This document shows, one piece after another, positions 8,291 to 16,477 of a stretch of 52,613 nt of DNA (positions within the stretch are counted from its first letter, which is position 1; each line of letters begins with the position of its first letter). Where the stretch lies: contig CAZHRW010000194.1 of the NCBI GenBank assembly GCA_964535025.1, positions 1 to 52,613 on the forward strand. Reading direction: 5' to 3'. A model generated the notes under the pieces. It made no database searches. It had not been told where the DNA came from and saw nothing but the letters and a program-made list of their open reading frames with translations. The DNA comes from JAAYZK01 sp964535025 (GTDB lineage Bacteria > Planctomycetota > Phycisphaerae > SM23-33 > FEN-1343). The position numbers and the translations under genes were made by a program.

Positions 8291-9280
8291 TCAGGCCCTT
8301 GGCCACGCCAGTGGCGGCGCTGGGGCATCAGCGGACGGCAGGAGATCCGCATAGAATTGCTGGAGGTAGCGGCGGAGCGTGTCGACCGTTGCGGCCGGAA
8401 CAGCGATGGCGGGGCGTCGGGGCGGGCCGACCTGCAAGAACCCGAAGGCCTCGGTGAGCGCCTTGTGACGCGCCTGGTGGCTGTAGGAGCCCCAGTCATC
8501 GATCTCCGCAGGGAACGGGAACGGCCCCTGGCCCTTCTTCAGCGAGCTGACCAGAACGTTCATCCTGTCCTGCAGTCGCCTGGCTGCTGTGAAGTCGCCT
8601 GCGTTGCACCGGGCGATGATCTCGGCGATCACCTGGGGGCAGTAGCAGATCTGCAGCGAGCCGACGCCCGCCGCGGACGCCTGGAGCAACTCCACCGTCC
8701 AGGAGTCGGTCGAGCTCATGTGAACCAGCGGACTGTGTTCATGCAGGTGTTTCCAGGCGTTGAAGTCCCAGTGCGCTTCCTTGCTGCCGATGAGGTTGGG
8801 GATGTCCGCCAGGGCGCTGAACGTGTCCAGCGTGTAGGGTTGCCTGATCCAGTCGTAATGGTAGATCACGATGCCGATGTCGGGACAGCTCCCGCAGACC
8901 TCGCGCCAGAACATCTGGAGTTCCCTGTCCGTCAGGACGGCATAGTGCGGCTGCACCACGAAGACGGCATCGATGCCGAGGTCCATCATGGCCCGTGTCG
9001 TCCTGACGGCCTGCGTGGTGTTCGGCGGGATCGCGCCCATCATGGAGGCCACGGGCGTGCCGGCGGTCTCCTCCCGCAGGATGCTGCCGAGGCGAACGTG
9101 TTCATTCGGTTCGAGTGTATAGAACTCGCCCGAGGTGCCCGCCATGGCGATGCCGTCCACACCGAGGCCGATGAGCTTGCGGATGTTACTGCGGTTCGCG
9201 TCCTCGTCGAGGTGCCCGTCGGGTGTGAAGGCCGTCGGAGGATAAGCGAAGAGGCCTCGATACCTATCTCGTGTCAGCAT
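8291..9280 (-). CDS. N-acetylneuraminate lyase / DHDPS-family aldolase
   Basis: A 329-aa class I aldolase of the DapA/NanA family. Visible are the substrate motif GTSGE (49-52), the active-site tyrosine Y140 and the Schiff-base lysine K167 (GSKEAH), with a Tyr-Lys spacing close to that of the family. The start is ATG 9280 with AAGGAGCAGG upstream; the open frame extends further but that part is not protein-like. The first gene of a minus-strand pair with the sialidase-like gene, it probably cleaves a sialic-acid-like 2-keto acid to pyruvate and a sugar. A DHDPS or other keto-acid lyase role cannot be excluded. A divergent fragment begins at 9416. Confidence 0.75.
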   Translation of the reverse strand: MLTRDRYRGLFAYPPTAFTPDGHLDEDANRSNIRKLIGLGVDGIAMAGTSGEFYTLEPNEHVRLGSILREETAGTPVASMMGAIPPNTTQAVRTTRAMMDLGIDAVFVVQPHYAVLTDRELQMFWREVCGSCPDIGIVIYHYDWIRQPYTLDTFSALADIPNLIGSKEAHWDFNAWKHLHEHSPLVHMSSTDSWTVELLQASAAGVGSLQICYCPQVIAEIIARCNAGDFTAARRLQDRMNVLVSSLKKGQGPFPFPAEIDDWGSYSHQARHKALTEAFGFLQVGPPRRPAIAVPAATVDTLRRYLQQFYADLLPSADAPAPPLAWPRA

Positions 9281-9415
9281 GACCTGCTCCTTGGTGCGGC
9301 GTGCCGATGGGTTCGCTGCCGAATTGGGTGTTAACGACGCAGCCCCAGTATATGATACGCCGCCGGTACCCGTCGGGCATACGGCGCTGTTGGTGATCGA
9401 GAAGAAAGGGAAGTC

Positions 9416-9649
9416 ATGAAGACCGCGTACATCCATCTGAAGGACCACCACGACCCCATCTGGAACAAGGCGTTCAAGGACCACCTCGTCGGCAGCGACG
9501 ACATTGACGCCCGCGCCGAGGGCAACCCCATCGCCACCGGCTGCTACACGACGCGTAGTACACTGAAGCGTCAGAACCGCGCACTGGAGCACCACCTGCT
9601 GTCACATGGGGCTGCCTGTCGCCCTGGTGCCGGAGCGCGGATCCGATGA
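9416..9649 (+). pseudogene. N-terminal fragment, possibly of a glycoside hydrolase
   Basis: This 77-aa frame has a good ribosome site (GAAAGGGAAG) before ATG 9416. It opens MKTAYIHLKDHHDPIWN, which faintly recalls the start of GH38-type mannosidases (a beta-strand then H-DP-W). After about 45 residues the sequence loses any pattern and ends just before a perfect hairpin. It is probably the stub of a deleted catabolic gene divergent from the aldolase operon. It could instead be a genuine small protein. Confidence 0.35.
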
Positions 9650-9650
9650 T

Positions 9651-9683
9651 GGAAAGGGCCAGTCGGGAGGGCTGGCCCTTTCC
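9651..9683. terminator. Perfect 12-bp hairpin
   Basis: GGAAAGGGCCAG (9651-9662) pairs perfectly with CTGGCCCTTTCC (9672-9683) across a 9-base loop. It lies between the fragment on plus and the 3' end of the laccase gene on minus, so it probably serves both. There is no long T-run. Confidence 0.65.
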
Positions 9684-9734
9684 ATTCGGGACAAACTGGC
9701 CGAGGTGACCTTGGGGTGGTCGCCGGGGCGTACG

Positions 9735-11474
9735 TCACGTCCTGCGTCGGCGCAGGGCGAGGAGGCTGCCGCCCGCGAGGATCAGCAGTGTGGCGGGTTC
9801 GGGGACGACGCGGTAGGGGCGCATCATGTCCCAGTCCTCGTGCTCGAGGATGTGGCAGTGCCACACGAAGTCGCCGGTGTAGTCCTCGAACCGCATGATG
9901 AATTCCATCATGGAGCCGGCCGGGACGTTGACGGTGTCCTTCCAGCCGGTGAGATTGTCGTCGGGCAACAGATACGGGGCGCCCGCGTCGAGTTCACTGA
10001 GAAAGCCACCCATGCCGTCGGGGGCCAGTGCCTGGCTGCCGAGCACCTGGAACTGCACGAGGTGCAGGTGGATGGGGTGGGCGTCGTCGAGCGGGTTGAA
10101 GATCCGCCAGATTTCGGTGTCATCGAGCTGTACGACGGCGGTGGCGGGCTCGTGGAAGCCCATGCCGTTGAGCAGGAGTTTGAGCCGTCCGTACTCATCG
10201 GAGCTCTTGGTGAGCACCATGTCGCGGGTGACGTCGGCCTCGCTGCGATCGATGGGCACGACCGTGCCGGGATTGGCCGGCAGGTCACTGGTGTCCGGCC
10301 CGTTGAGGGGCACGACGCGGAACTGCATGATCTCGGGCCCGGCGCCGCCCTGGGTCTTGGTGTCGCGCAGGGTTAGCGTGTCGCCGGGGCTGAACGACGA
10401 GAAGTCGACGACGAGGTCGGCGCGTTCGGCGCTGGCCAGTTCGACCGCGTCAAGGGGGACGGTCTGCCCCAGAAGGCCGCCGTCGGAGCCGATCTGGTTC
10501 AGCGTGACCGGGCCGCCGCTGTCCGGGGCGAGCTGCAGTTTGTACGTCCGCCCATTGGCGCCGTTGAGGACGCGGAAGCGGTACTTGCGGGGCTCGACCT
10601 CGAGGTGGGGCCAGACCTTCCCGTTGACCAGGTGGGCGTCGCCCATGAAGTGCTCGACCACGGAGGCGTCGGAGGGAAAGCTCTCCGGCAGTCCGTTGAG
10701 CGGATCGGTCGCGGACCCGGGCCCCTTGGGGTAGTACAACGAGCCGTCCTCGTAGAAGGCCCGGTCCTGGATCACCAGGGGGATCTCGTAGTCGCCGGCC
10801 GGCAGGTTCAGCGAGGCCTCCTGGGCGTCGCGGATCATGTAAAAGCCGGCCAGCCCCGCGTACACGTTCAGGCGGGTCATTCCGATCGTGTGGTCGTGGT
10901 ACCACAGGCTCGTGGCCTCCTGGCTGTTGGAGTACTCGTAGACCTCCTTGGCGAACGCCGAGCCGGTCGATCCGAATCCCGGCGTGAACCACGCGTTGGG
11001 GTGCCCGTCGCTGTCCGCTTCGATGTGCCCGCCGTGCAGGTGGGTCACGAGAGGCACGCCGCCGACGGTGTAGTCCGGCCCGGCCGGCTGGGGGACCATC
11101 AGCGACGTATCGACCGGGAGGAGGTGGTCGACGAATTCGCCGCTCCCGGTCGTCAGATCGTTCATCCATTTGATCTTGACAGGCACGTTGGCCTGGACAT
11201 TGAAGGAGGGACCCGGGTAGCTGCCGTTGTATCCCCAGACCGTCGTGGGCGGCAACTCGCTGTGAAGCTGCTGGGTGAACTGCGAGACGGTTACCTCGTA
11301 GTAGGGGTCCCCGTCCATCAACCCCACCGGTGACACCACCGAGGGAATCGGCAGGGGGTCCAGGTACTTGGTCAGGATCGATGCATCCAATTTGGCCTGG
11401 GCGCTGGCCGCGGAACAGGTTGCCAGAAAGACGGCCGCGGCAACCATCGCTGCCAGTCGCGTGTTCGCGCTCAT
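9735..11474 (-). CDS. CotA-like multicopper oxidase with PEP-CTERM tail
   Basis: A 579-aa three-domain multicopper oxidase of the CotA/bilirubin-oxidase kind. It has a signal peptide (hydrophobic run ending ASAQA), the family opening LDASILTKYLDPLPIP, and copper motifs HLHGGH, YHDH and HPIHLH. The type 1 centre HCHILEH has C540 with H545 and M550 at standard spacing. Such enzymes oxidise phenols or metal ions with O2. The C-terminus VPEPATLLILAGG...RRRR is a PEP-CTERM signal, so exosortase processing or surface anchoring is expected, but no exosortase gene is in the window. ATG 11474 has GGAGGA upstream; the longer open frame is not likely. All copper ligands look intact. Confidence 0.9.
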   Translation of the reverse strand: MSANTRLAAMVAAAVFLATCSAASAQAKLDASILTKYLDPLPIPSVVSPVGLMDGDPYYEVTVSQFTQQLHSELPPTTVWGYNGSYPGPSFNVQANVPVKIKWMNDLTTGSGEFVDHLLPVDTSLMVPQPAGPDYTVGGVPLVTHLHGGHIEADSDGHPNAWFTPGFGSTGSAFAKEVYEYSNSQEATSLWYHDHTIGMTRLNVYAGLAGFYMIRDAQEASLNLPAGDYEIPLVIQDRAFYEDGSLYYPKGPGSATDPLNGLPESFPSDASVVEHFMGDAHLVNGKVWPHLEVEPRKYRFRVLNGANGRTYKLQLAPDSGGPVTLNQIGSDGGLLGQTVPLDAVELASAERADLVVDFSSFSPGDTLTLRDTKTQGGAGPEIMQFRVVPLNGPDTSDLPANPGTVVPIDRSEADVTRDMVLTKSSDEYGRLKLLLNGMGFHEPATAVVQLDDTEIWRIFNPLDDAHPIHLHLVQFQVLGSQALAPDGMGGFLSELDAGAPYLLPDDNLTGWKDTVNVPAGSMMEFIMRFEDYTGDFVWHCHILEHEDWDMMRPYRVVPEPATLLILAGGSLLALRRRRT

Positions 11475-11544
11475 GATTTGCTCCTCCATCTGAACATTGC
11501 AGTAGTCGCTGGAGTTGCCGGGCACCACCATGGTGCCCGTAACA

Positions 11545-12243
11545 TCAACGACGCCGGCGTGCCTGGACAAGCGCCGCGCCCATTGCCAACAGTGTCAGCG
11601 TCATCGGCTCGGGGACGATGTTGAAGGCCAGGTCAAAGCTGCCCAGTTCGGGATACTTGGCCTTGGATTGCACCCACTCGGGGTCCGTGCCCATTGCCGG
11701 CGGGGGGTAGTACCACATCGCCGGGCTGTTCCGAACGCCCTCGCCGGTCAGCCGCCACCCGATCATCTCCTTGGGAATCAGGCCGGGGGTGGCCGTCACG
11801 TCGGCCTGCAATTCCAGCCAGTGCAACTCCCCTTCAGCCATCATGAAGGGATCGGCGATGTCCACGATGTCCACCTGATGGCAGTACAGATGGTCCTGAG
11901 TGAATACCTGCATGGGGCAGATGTAATCAGGCTCGCAGTTGAGGGTCCGGGTAGTAGTCGTCCAGTCCGTGATGACCTGCTCCCAGAGGAGGGCCCCGGG
12001 TTTGCCGGCGTCCTCGGCGCGGAAGGCCACGCGGAAGCTGTTCAGTGGGGCTTGCACGTCGCCCCGCCAGACGTACCAGAAGCGGATGTCGCTGGCCGGA
12101 CCGGTGTAATCGGACACGAAGTCATCCGCCGACGGTACAGCCGTCATGCACTGGCTGGGCACGGCGGGGGTTTGGTCCGGGACAGCCCAAAGCGGCGGCG
12201 TCACAGCCAGCAACAGGGCACAGCAAATAAGCAACGTTTTCAT
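11545..12243 (-). CDS. PEP-CTERM protein, unknown domain
   Basis: A 232-aa secreted protein with a signal peptide (MKTLLICCALLLAVTPPLWA) and a C-terminal VPEPMTLTLLAMG...ARRRR sorting signal. The middle (SDIRFWYVWRGDV, ELHWLELQADV, MWYYPPP) looks like a beta-sandwich domain common in planctomycete PEP-CTERM proteins without known function. Several cysteines occur (LNCEPDYICPM). ATG 12243 is preceded by AGGAG. It lies between the laccase and the haloperoxidase, all on minus and spaced 70-90 bases, so they may be one transcription unit. Confidence 0.75.
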   Translation of the reverse strand: MKTLLICCALLLAVTPPLWAVPDQTPAVPSQCMTAVPSADDFVSDYTGPASDIRFWYVWRGDVQAPLNSFRVAFRAEDAGKPGALLWEQVITDWTTTTRTLNCEPDYICPMQVFTQDHLYCHQVDIVDIADPFMMAEGELHWLELQADVTATPGLIPKEMIGWRLTGEGVRNSPAMWYYPPPAMGTDPEWVQSKAKYPELGSFDLAFNIVPEPMTLTLLAMGAALVQARRRR

Positions 12244-12330
12244 TTCATACTCCTATTCAAAGGCGGTTCAACCTACGCGTGAAAGAGTCATCGGCCCTGC
12301 GCCGATGCATGTTCCTTGAGCGATATGCAA

Positions 12331-13710
12331 TCAGGGGTGTCTTCGGTTGCGGCGCCGGAGGGTCAACACTCCCGCACCGGCTGCAAGCAGCAGCATCGTG
12401 GCCGGCTCCGGTATTGCGCCGGCAACGTTGTCGTAGACGAACGCACCTATCTCCCGGCCGCAAGACAGGCCGGCCTGGTTGTCAAACTGGAAGTGGATGC
12501 CGCCATAGATGCGGCTCATTCCGGCCTCCTCGGCCGCCTGAGAAAGGCTGTCGTAGTGACGCAGCACGCCGGGCAGCACGTCCCATCCGGCTTCGCACGA
12601 GAAGGCGATGTCGTCACGCCCGAAGAACAGCTCCAGAACCTTGCTGCCGGCCCCGCTGAAGGTGCTGTGTCCGGAGCTGTAGGCCGGAAACGGAGGACTC
12701 GGCCAGAGGGGCTGCCAGGTGGTGTCGGCGGTGGTGTCGTCGTTGCCGTCCTCGTCGGCCAAGCGTATGGCATCCTCAGGACGCCACAAATCGTAGTTGT
12801 ACTTAGCCCTCCAGCAAGTGATTCCGCCGTCGGCCAGGGCGACGTTGAGCAGGGCGTACAGGCGTGCGTTGGCGATCGTGTCATTGCCCTGCTGGTCGGC
12901 CAGGATGCCGGCGATGAGGTTCCATTTGCCTGGGGGGGCGGCCGTGTGGCCCGGAAAATCGTTCCAGAATTCGGCAATCTGGGCCTGGTCGTCAGTACGG
13001 ATGGAGCTGACGGTTCCCCCGAGGTCCTTGACCTCTGTCCACGCGGACGTGTAGGCGGGGGTGTTCAGGGCCGGGGGCGGCTCGGGCACGCGGTCGGCGA
13101 GGCTGGTCACGGCGAACGGGACAACGGCGCCCCACTGCGCTGCCAGCGGGCCGGCGTAGCCAGGCGGGGTTGGGCGCCAGTGGCCCGGAGCCGCCGTGGT
13201 CGCGTAGGTCGACGTGCCGTCCCAGCCGTCGTTCTGGCGTGCCTGGATTGCCCCTAGCGCCGCCGATTGCCCCAGGGCGATACCGGCGGCCTTGGCGGGC
13301 CCGTCGGCGATGGCGTTCAGGCCGGCGATGGAATAGCTATGAATCTCGGCCGCTCGCGTCGGGTACAACCAAGCGAGGCTGTCCCGGGCAGCGGTGCAGA
13401 CGGCCGCGGCGATGGACGCGTCGGGCGCCTTCGGCAAGTCCGTCAGAATGGGATAATACCCGCCGTCGATCGCGGCGACGGCGTCCCAGATCGCCGAGTG
13501 CATGAGCGCCAGGTCGCGTCCGACCTTTGGCGGGTGCGTGGATTCAGCCTTCATGATGTCCACGGCCAGGCCGTTCCATTCGATCACCGGATCCCGATGG
13601 GGTGGGGCCGCGGCAAGGCGCGCCGGGTGAATGGTCGTTGCGCCCAGCGCGGTCAGGACTGTCGCAACGGCCAGTGCGTGGAATCGGGTCCGAGCGAGTA
13701 CCGTGTCCAT
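12331..13710 (-). CDS. Vanadium-dependent haloperoxidase-type protein with PEP-CTERM tail
   Basis: A 459-aa protein of the vanadium haloperoxidase/PAP2 fold. All vanadate-site residues can be placed: K303 and R310 (KYNYDLWR), S346-G347-H348 (SSGHSTF), R400 and H406 (RIYGGIH), at the K-x6-R and R-x5-H spacing of the family. These enzymes use peroxide to oxidise halides, or work as acid phosphatases. The N-terminal hydrophobic run ends near ARLAAAPP, and the C-terminus IPEPATMLLLAAGAG...RRR is a PEP-CTERM signal, making it surface-exposed. The start is ATG 13710; an open frame continues upstream but is not protein-like. Halide versus phosphate use cannot be told from sequence alone. Confidence 0.85.
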   Translation of the reverse strand: MDTVLARTRFHALAVATVLTALGATTIHPARLAAAPPHRDPVIEWNGLAVDIMKAESTHPPKVGRDLALMHSAIWDAVAAIDGGYYPILTDLPKAPDASIAAAVCTAARDSLAWLYPTRAAEIHSYSIAGLNAIADGPAKAAGIALGQSAALGAIQARQNDGWDGTSTYATTAAPGHWRPTPPGYAGPLAAQWGAVVPFAVTSLADRVPEPPPALNTPAYTSAWTEVKDLGGTVSSIRTDDQAQIAEFWNDFPGHTAAPPGKWNLIAGILADQQGNDTIANARLYALLNVALADGGITCWRAKYNYDLWRPEDAIRLADEDGNDDTTADTTWQPLWPSPPFPAYSSGHSTFSGAGSKVLELFFGRDDIAFSCEAGWDVLPGVLRHYDSLSQAAEEAGMSRIYGGIHFQFDNQAGLSCGREIGAFVYDNVAGAIPEPATMLLLAAGAGVLTLRRRNRRHP

Positions 13711-13723
13711 CGTGTTCGCCTTT

Positions 13724-14056
13724 CTACGGTCTACTGACCGGTTTTCTGTTTCTGTCCGGCACACGAGTGTCACGTGCATCGTGGGTCGGAGCGATCCGGA
13801 GGATGGCTTCGGGGCCGTGGGGGCCGTAGGCGATGCCGAAGGAGGCGAAGTCGCAGAACCACTCGCCGTCGGCCCAGTACTTGAAGCGGTATTCCCCGGC
13901 GGGCAGTCGCAGGGCGAGGGTCCAGTAGCCATCCTCGGATGGCACCATGGCCAGGGCGGTAGGGTCCCAATCGCAGAAATCTCCCGCCAGCGTTACCCGC
14001 TTGGCGCTGCGTCGATGAAACGTGAACTTCGCCCAATGACCTGCTGTTTCAACCAC
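13724..14056 (-). CDS. Stand-alone glycogen-binding (CBM48/AMPK-type) protein
   Basis: A 110-aa single-domain protein of the AMPK glycogen-binding/CBM48 E-set fold: VTLAGDFCDWDP, then GYWTLALRLPAGEYRFKYWA and a conserved W. It should bind alpha-glucans such as glycogen. I favour GTG 14056, with GAGGAG 6 bases before it and a length matching its sibling upstream. An alternative GTG at 14107 overlaps the previous stop (GTGA) and would add 17 basic residues. No catalytic domain is attached. It is the third gene of a HicB-CBM48-CBM48 unit. Confidence 0.75.
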   Translation of the reverse strand: MVETAGHWAKFTFHRRSAKRVTLAGDFCDWDPTALAMVPSEDGYWTLALRLPAGEYRFKYWADGEWFCDFASFGIAYGPHGPEAILRIAPTHDARDTRVPDRNRKPVSRP

Positions 14057-14103
14057 GATCGTCTCCTCTCTTGCACGCCGGAGGCGGCCGACAGGACAGG
14101 CCT

Positions 14104-14400
14104 TCACGGACGCAGGGCCGCATCAGCGTCGGCCGTTGCCACGGAATTGAATCCGCCGAACGGATTCGGCGCCCTGTACGGATTGTCCGGATCCGTCTGC
14201 CACTGCCGGTCAACGACGAACTTGTACTCGAAGGGTCCCTGGGGTGCCTCAACCTGTCGGACGTAAGTGCCGCCCGGCCGTCGCATCATTCGCACCAACT
14301 GCCAGTCGCTGAAGTCGCCGGCGACGAAGACCGTGTGCGGGCCGTCAGGGATGCTGAGGACAAAGCGAACCAGTCCTGCTGTGCGTCCTTTACCTACCAT
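14104..14400 (-). CDS. Second stand-alone CBM48/AMPK-type glycogen-binding protein
   Basis: A 98-aa protein with the same E-set core as the gene after it: HTVFVAGDFSDW, then GTYVRQVEAPQGPFEYKFVV and DPDNPYRAPNPFGG with the final strand. ATG 14400 is chosen because the domain begins about 20 residues later; an upstream open frame overlaps the HicB gene and is not protein-like. A paralogous pair of single glycogen-binding domains suggests a regulatory or scaffold role in glycogen metabolism (inference). Confidence 0.75.
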   Translation of the reverse strand: MVGKGRTAGLVRFVLSIPDGPHTVFVAGDFSDWQLVRMMRRPGGTYVRQVEAPQGPFEYKFVVDRQWQTDPDNPYRAPNPFGGFNSVATADADAALRP

Positions 14401-14407
14401 GGGCCTC

Positions 14408-14647
14408 TCACTGGGCACAGACCTGGGAATGGCGAGCAGGGGCTGAGGCTGTGTCGGCCGCAAGCTGCCTTGTGAGCTCGCGCGGCAGCGCTTCGTCGAG
14501 ATGCGACATATAAGCAGCGACCGCCTGACGCGCTCTGGACAACGCTTCGCGCCGTGTCTCGGCCCAGACCACACAGCCCGGCAGCGCGGGGCACCACGCT
14601 GAATATCCCCAGTCCGACCGTTGTGCCACCTTCAGTACCAATTGCAT
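14408..14647 (-). CDS. HicB-like small protein
   Basis: A 79-aa protein resembling the partial RNase-H fold of HicB antitoxins: MQLVLKVAQRSDWGYSAWCP, then ALPGCVVWAETRREAL and a helix (ARQAVAAYMSHLDEA). AAAGGAG precedes ATG 14647. No HicA toxin is adjacent, and it lacks an evident DNA-binding extension, so it may be a solitary HicB-domain protein. It leads the unit with two CBM48 proteins, 7 bases apart. Confidence 0.6.
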   Translation of the reverse strand: MQLVLKVAQRSDWGYSAWCPALPGCVVWAETRREALSRARQAVAAYMSHLDEALPRELTRQLAADTASAPARHSQVCAQ

Positions 14648-14950
14648 GATGTGTCTCCTTTCCACAGGCGTTCATCACGTGTTATTGACCTATTATGCCC
14701 CACAAGTGACATATTGCACTCGGGGCCGTGACGGCATGTGGTATGGGGGACTCCGGCGTGGCAGGTAGGAAAAACTCCGAGGCCCGCCTAGGGCGAGGCG
14801 GAGAGCGAAAGAACGATGATCGTGCTGACGGGGAAGGGTCGCGGGGCTCTATGGCGGTCGAGCGCGACTGGGGGGAAAAGACGGACGGACCGGCGCCGAT
14901 GGGTCCGGTCAGCGCCGGTCCGCGGGATGAACGATCTCGCGGCTGGTGAG
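14648..14950. other. Intergenic region with a terminator
   Basis: About 300 bases without a gene between the HicB unit and the copper-oxidase operon, both on minus. It holds the hairpin at 14887-14921 and an AT-richer stretch near 14680-14715, with CATAAT on minus, that probably carries the promoter of the HicB unit. Confidence 0.5.
14887..14921 (-). terminator. 10-bp hairpin after the copper-oxidase operon
   Basis: GGACCGGCGC (14887-14896) pairs perfectly with GCGCCGGTCC (14912-14921) across a 15-base loop. It starts 30 bases past the stop of the last gene of the operon. No T-run. Confidence 0.5.
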
Positions 14951-15415
14951 TTAGTGGATCGTTAACCCAGAGAGCACGCACTCGCCGATGACGACGGTAA
15001 CGGTATCGCCCTGGCGTGCGCGGCCTGCGGGGTTGGTGAAGATGACGTAGTAGATGTCTCCCGCTTCGGGTGTGGCGGTCGTCTGGCGGAGCGGGCCGGT
15101 CTTGGGGCTGCTGGGGACGCGGGCCCTGGCGCCGGTGGCGTCATGGACGAGGTAGCGCGGTACGCCGTCCTCCAGGAGGGGTGCGGCCTTGGCCGGATCG
15201 ATGACCCGGAAGCGGAAGTCGAGCATGTAGCCACCGGCCGACCAGAGGGGCCCGATCGGCTCGATGCCCCAGGTCGCGAGGGCTTCGGCGGCGACGTCCT
15301 GGTCGGATGGAGGCGCGAGGGGGCGGCTGGTCGCCGCCCCCTCCACGCCCGTGTTGCGGCCGCAGTTGCCCAGAACAAAGACGGAGGCGACCAGCAGTGC
15401 ACACATCGTTCGCAT
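14951..15415 (-). CDS. Putative lipoprotein, last gene of copper-oxidase operon
   Basis: A 154-aa protein with a short hydrophobic leader ending in VLGNC, a plausible lipobox, so it is likely a membrane-anchored lipoprotein. The mature part (GIEPIGPLWSAGGYMLDFRF, PRYLVHDATGARARVP, YYVIFTNP) is a compact beta domain I cannot name. GGAGA lies before ATG 15415. It follows the oxidase gene by 28 bases, and conserved small proteins of this look can accompany multicopper-oxidase clusters; a copper-delivery or assembly role is speculation. Confidence 0.65.
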   Translation of the reverse strand: MRTMCALLVASVFVLGNCGRNTGVEGAATSRPLAPPSDQDVAAEALATWGIEPIGPLWSAGGYMLDFRFRVIDPAKAAPLLEDGVPRYLVHDATGARARVPSSPKTGPLRQTTATPEAGDIYYVIFTNPAGRARQGDTVTVVIGECVLSGLTIH

Positions 15416-15443
15416 GGCATATCTCCACGGGCTGCGGCGCAAC

Positions 15444-16442
15444 CTACCGGATCCGAAGGTACGTCAGGAAGCCGCCGGGTGAAGCGGTGTCGTTGGTCAA
15501 TTTCAGCGTGCGATCGTACACCGCATAGACGCCGGCGGCGTCGGGGGTGAGGATCACATCGCGTGTCTTGAGGGCCGGCAGTTGGAGGCCGGCCAGGTCT
15601 TTCGTCCATGTGTAGGGGTAGCCGTCCTCGCCGACGACGCTCATGCGATGATTGTGCACCACGGGGGTCTGCGTCTTGAGACCCGCGTTGATGAAGCGGA
15701 CCAGCACCCGGTCACCGGCGTTGCCGGCCTCGACAGGCAGGAACGGTGCCGTGAAGGCCTTGCCGTTGATGAGGTAGTACCGCGGCGTATAGCCCGTTGG
15801 GCTGGTGACCGCCTCGCCGGGGCCGTAGTTGCCCGTGGCCACGGCGTCATGGAAGTCGGGGTCGATCTCGCTGTACAGCAGTGTCACTTCGCTGTCGTAG
15901 GGCACGCCCGGGTAGGCCAGCGAGTCGCCGGCGTCCTGAATCAGCGCCCCGTACAGGCCCATCTGCACGTGGCAGGCCATGTGCGTGCCGCTGTGGTAGA
16001 TGAACGTGCCGGGCCGGACGTCGGTCCACGTGTACGCCACGGGCGCGGCGTTGCCCGGGGGCGTTTCATGGGTCAGCGAGCGCACGCGGCCGTTGTACCT
16101 GGCGGCTTCGCCGGTCAAACCACTGTGGTAGACGGGCGTCATGAGGGCGGTCTGGCCGGGGACGACCAGCGACAGGGGGTCGGTGGCCAGGTTGTTGTCG
16201 AGGTAGATGGTGACGGTGTCGTCGCCGGGGGGCACCTCCAGGGCCGGGCCCGGCACGGTGACGGTGCCGTCGCCGGCGCCGAAGGCCGAGTCGCGGGCGA
16301 AGCCCCACATCGTGACGACGCGGCCGTCCGGCAGCGTCATGTCGAGTGCTTCGGCCCGCAGGTAAAACTCCGCGCCCGACGCCGGGGCGACCGCCAGGAG
16401 GGCCAGGCCCAGCAGCAGTGCGGTGTATCGTGCAGTATGCAT
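15444..16442 (-). CDS. Secreted multicopper-oxidase-like protein (two cupredoxin domains)
   Basis: A 332-aa protein with a signal peptide (to APASGA) and two cupredoxin domains, a length fitting two-domain copper oxidases. The first domain carries HSGTHMACHVQMG with C157, H158 and M162 as likely type 1 ligands; the second has VVHNHRMSVVGEDG. Trinuclear-site histidine pairs are less complete than in laccases, so it may be a diverged member. AAGGAGAG precedes ATG 16442. It is fourth of five genes in a minus operon with two other oxidases and the giant protein. Confidence 0.75.
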   Translation of the reverse strand: MHTARYTALLLGLALLAVAPASGAEFYLRAEALDMTLPDGRVVTMWGFARDSAFGAGDGTVTVPGPALEVPPGDDTVTIYLDNNLATDPLSLVVPGQTALMTPVYHSGLTGEAARYNGRVRSLTHETPPGNAAPVAYTWTDVRPGTFIYHSGTHMACHVQMGLYGALIQDAGDSLAYPGVPYDSEVTLLYSEIDPDFHDAVATGNYGPGEAVTSPTGYTPRYYLINGKAFTAPFLPVEAGNAGDRVLVRFINAGLKTQTPVVHNHRMSVVGEDGYPYTWTKDLAGLQLPALKTRDVILTPDAAGVYAVYDRTLKLTNDTASPGGFLTYLRIR

Positions 16443-16477
16443 CAGACTCTCTCCTTGGATCATCGCTCAGACCGGTG

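Noticed and set aside
14408..14647. A HicAB toxin-antitoxin pair
   Set aside because: No HicA-like small basic protein lies on either side.
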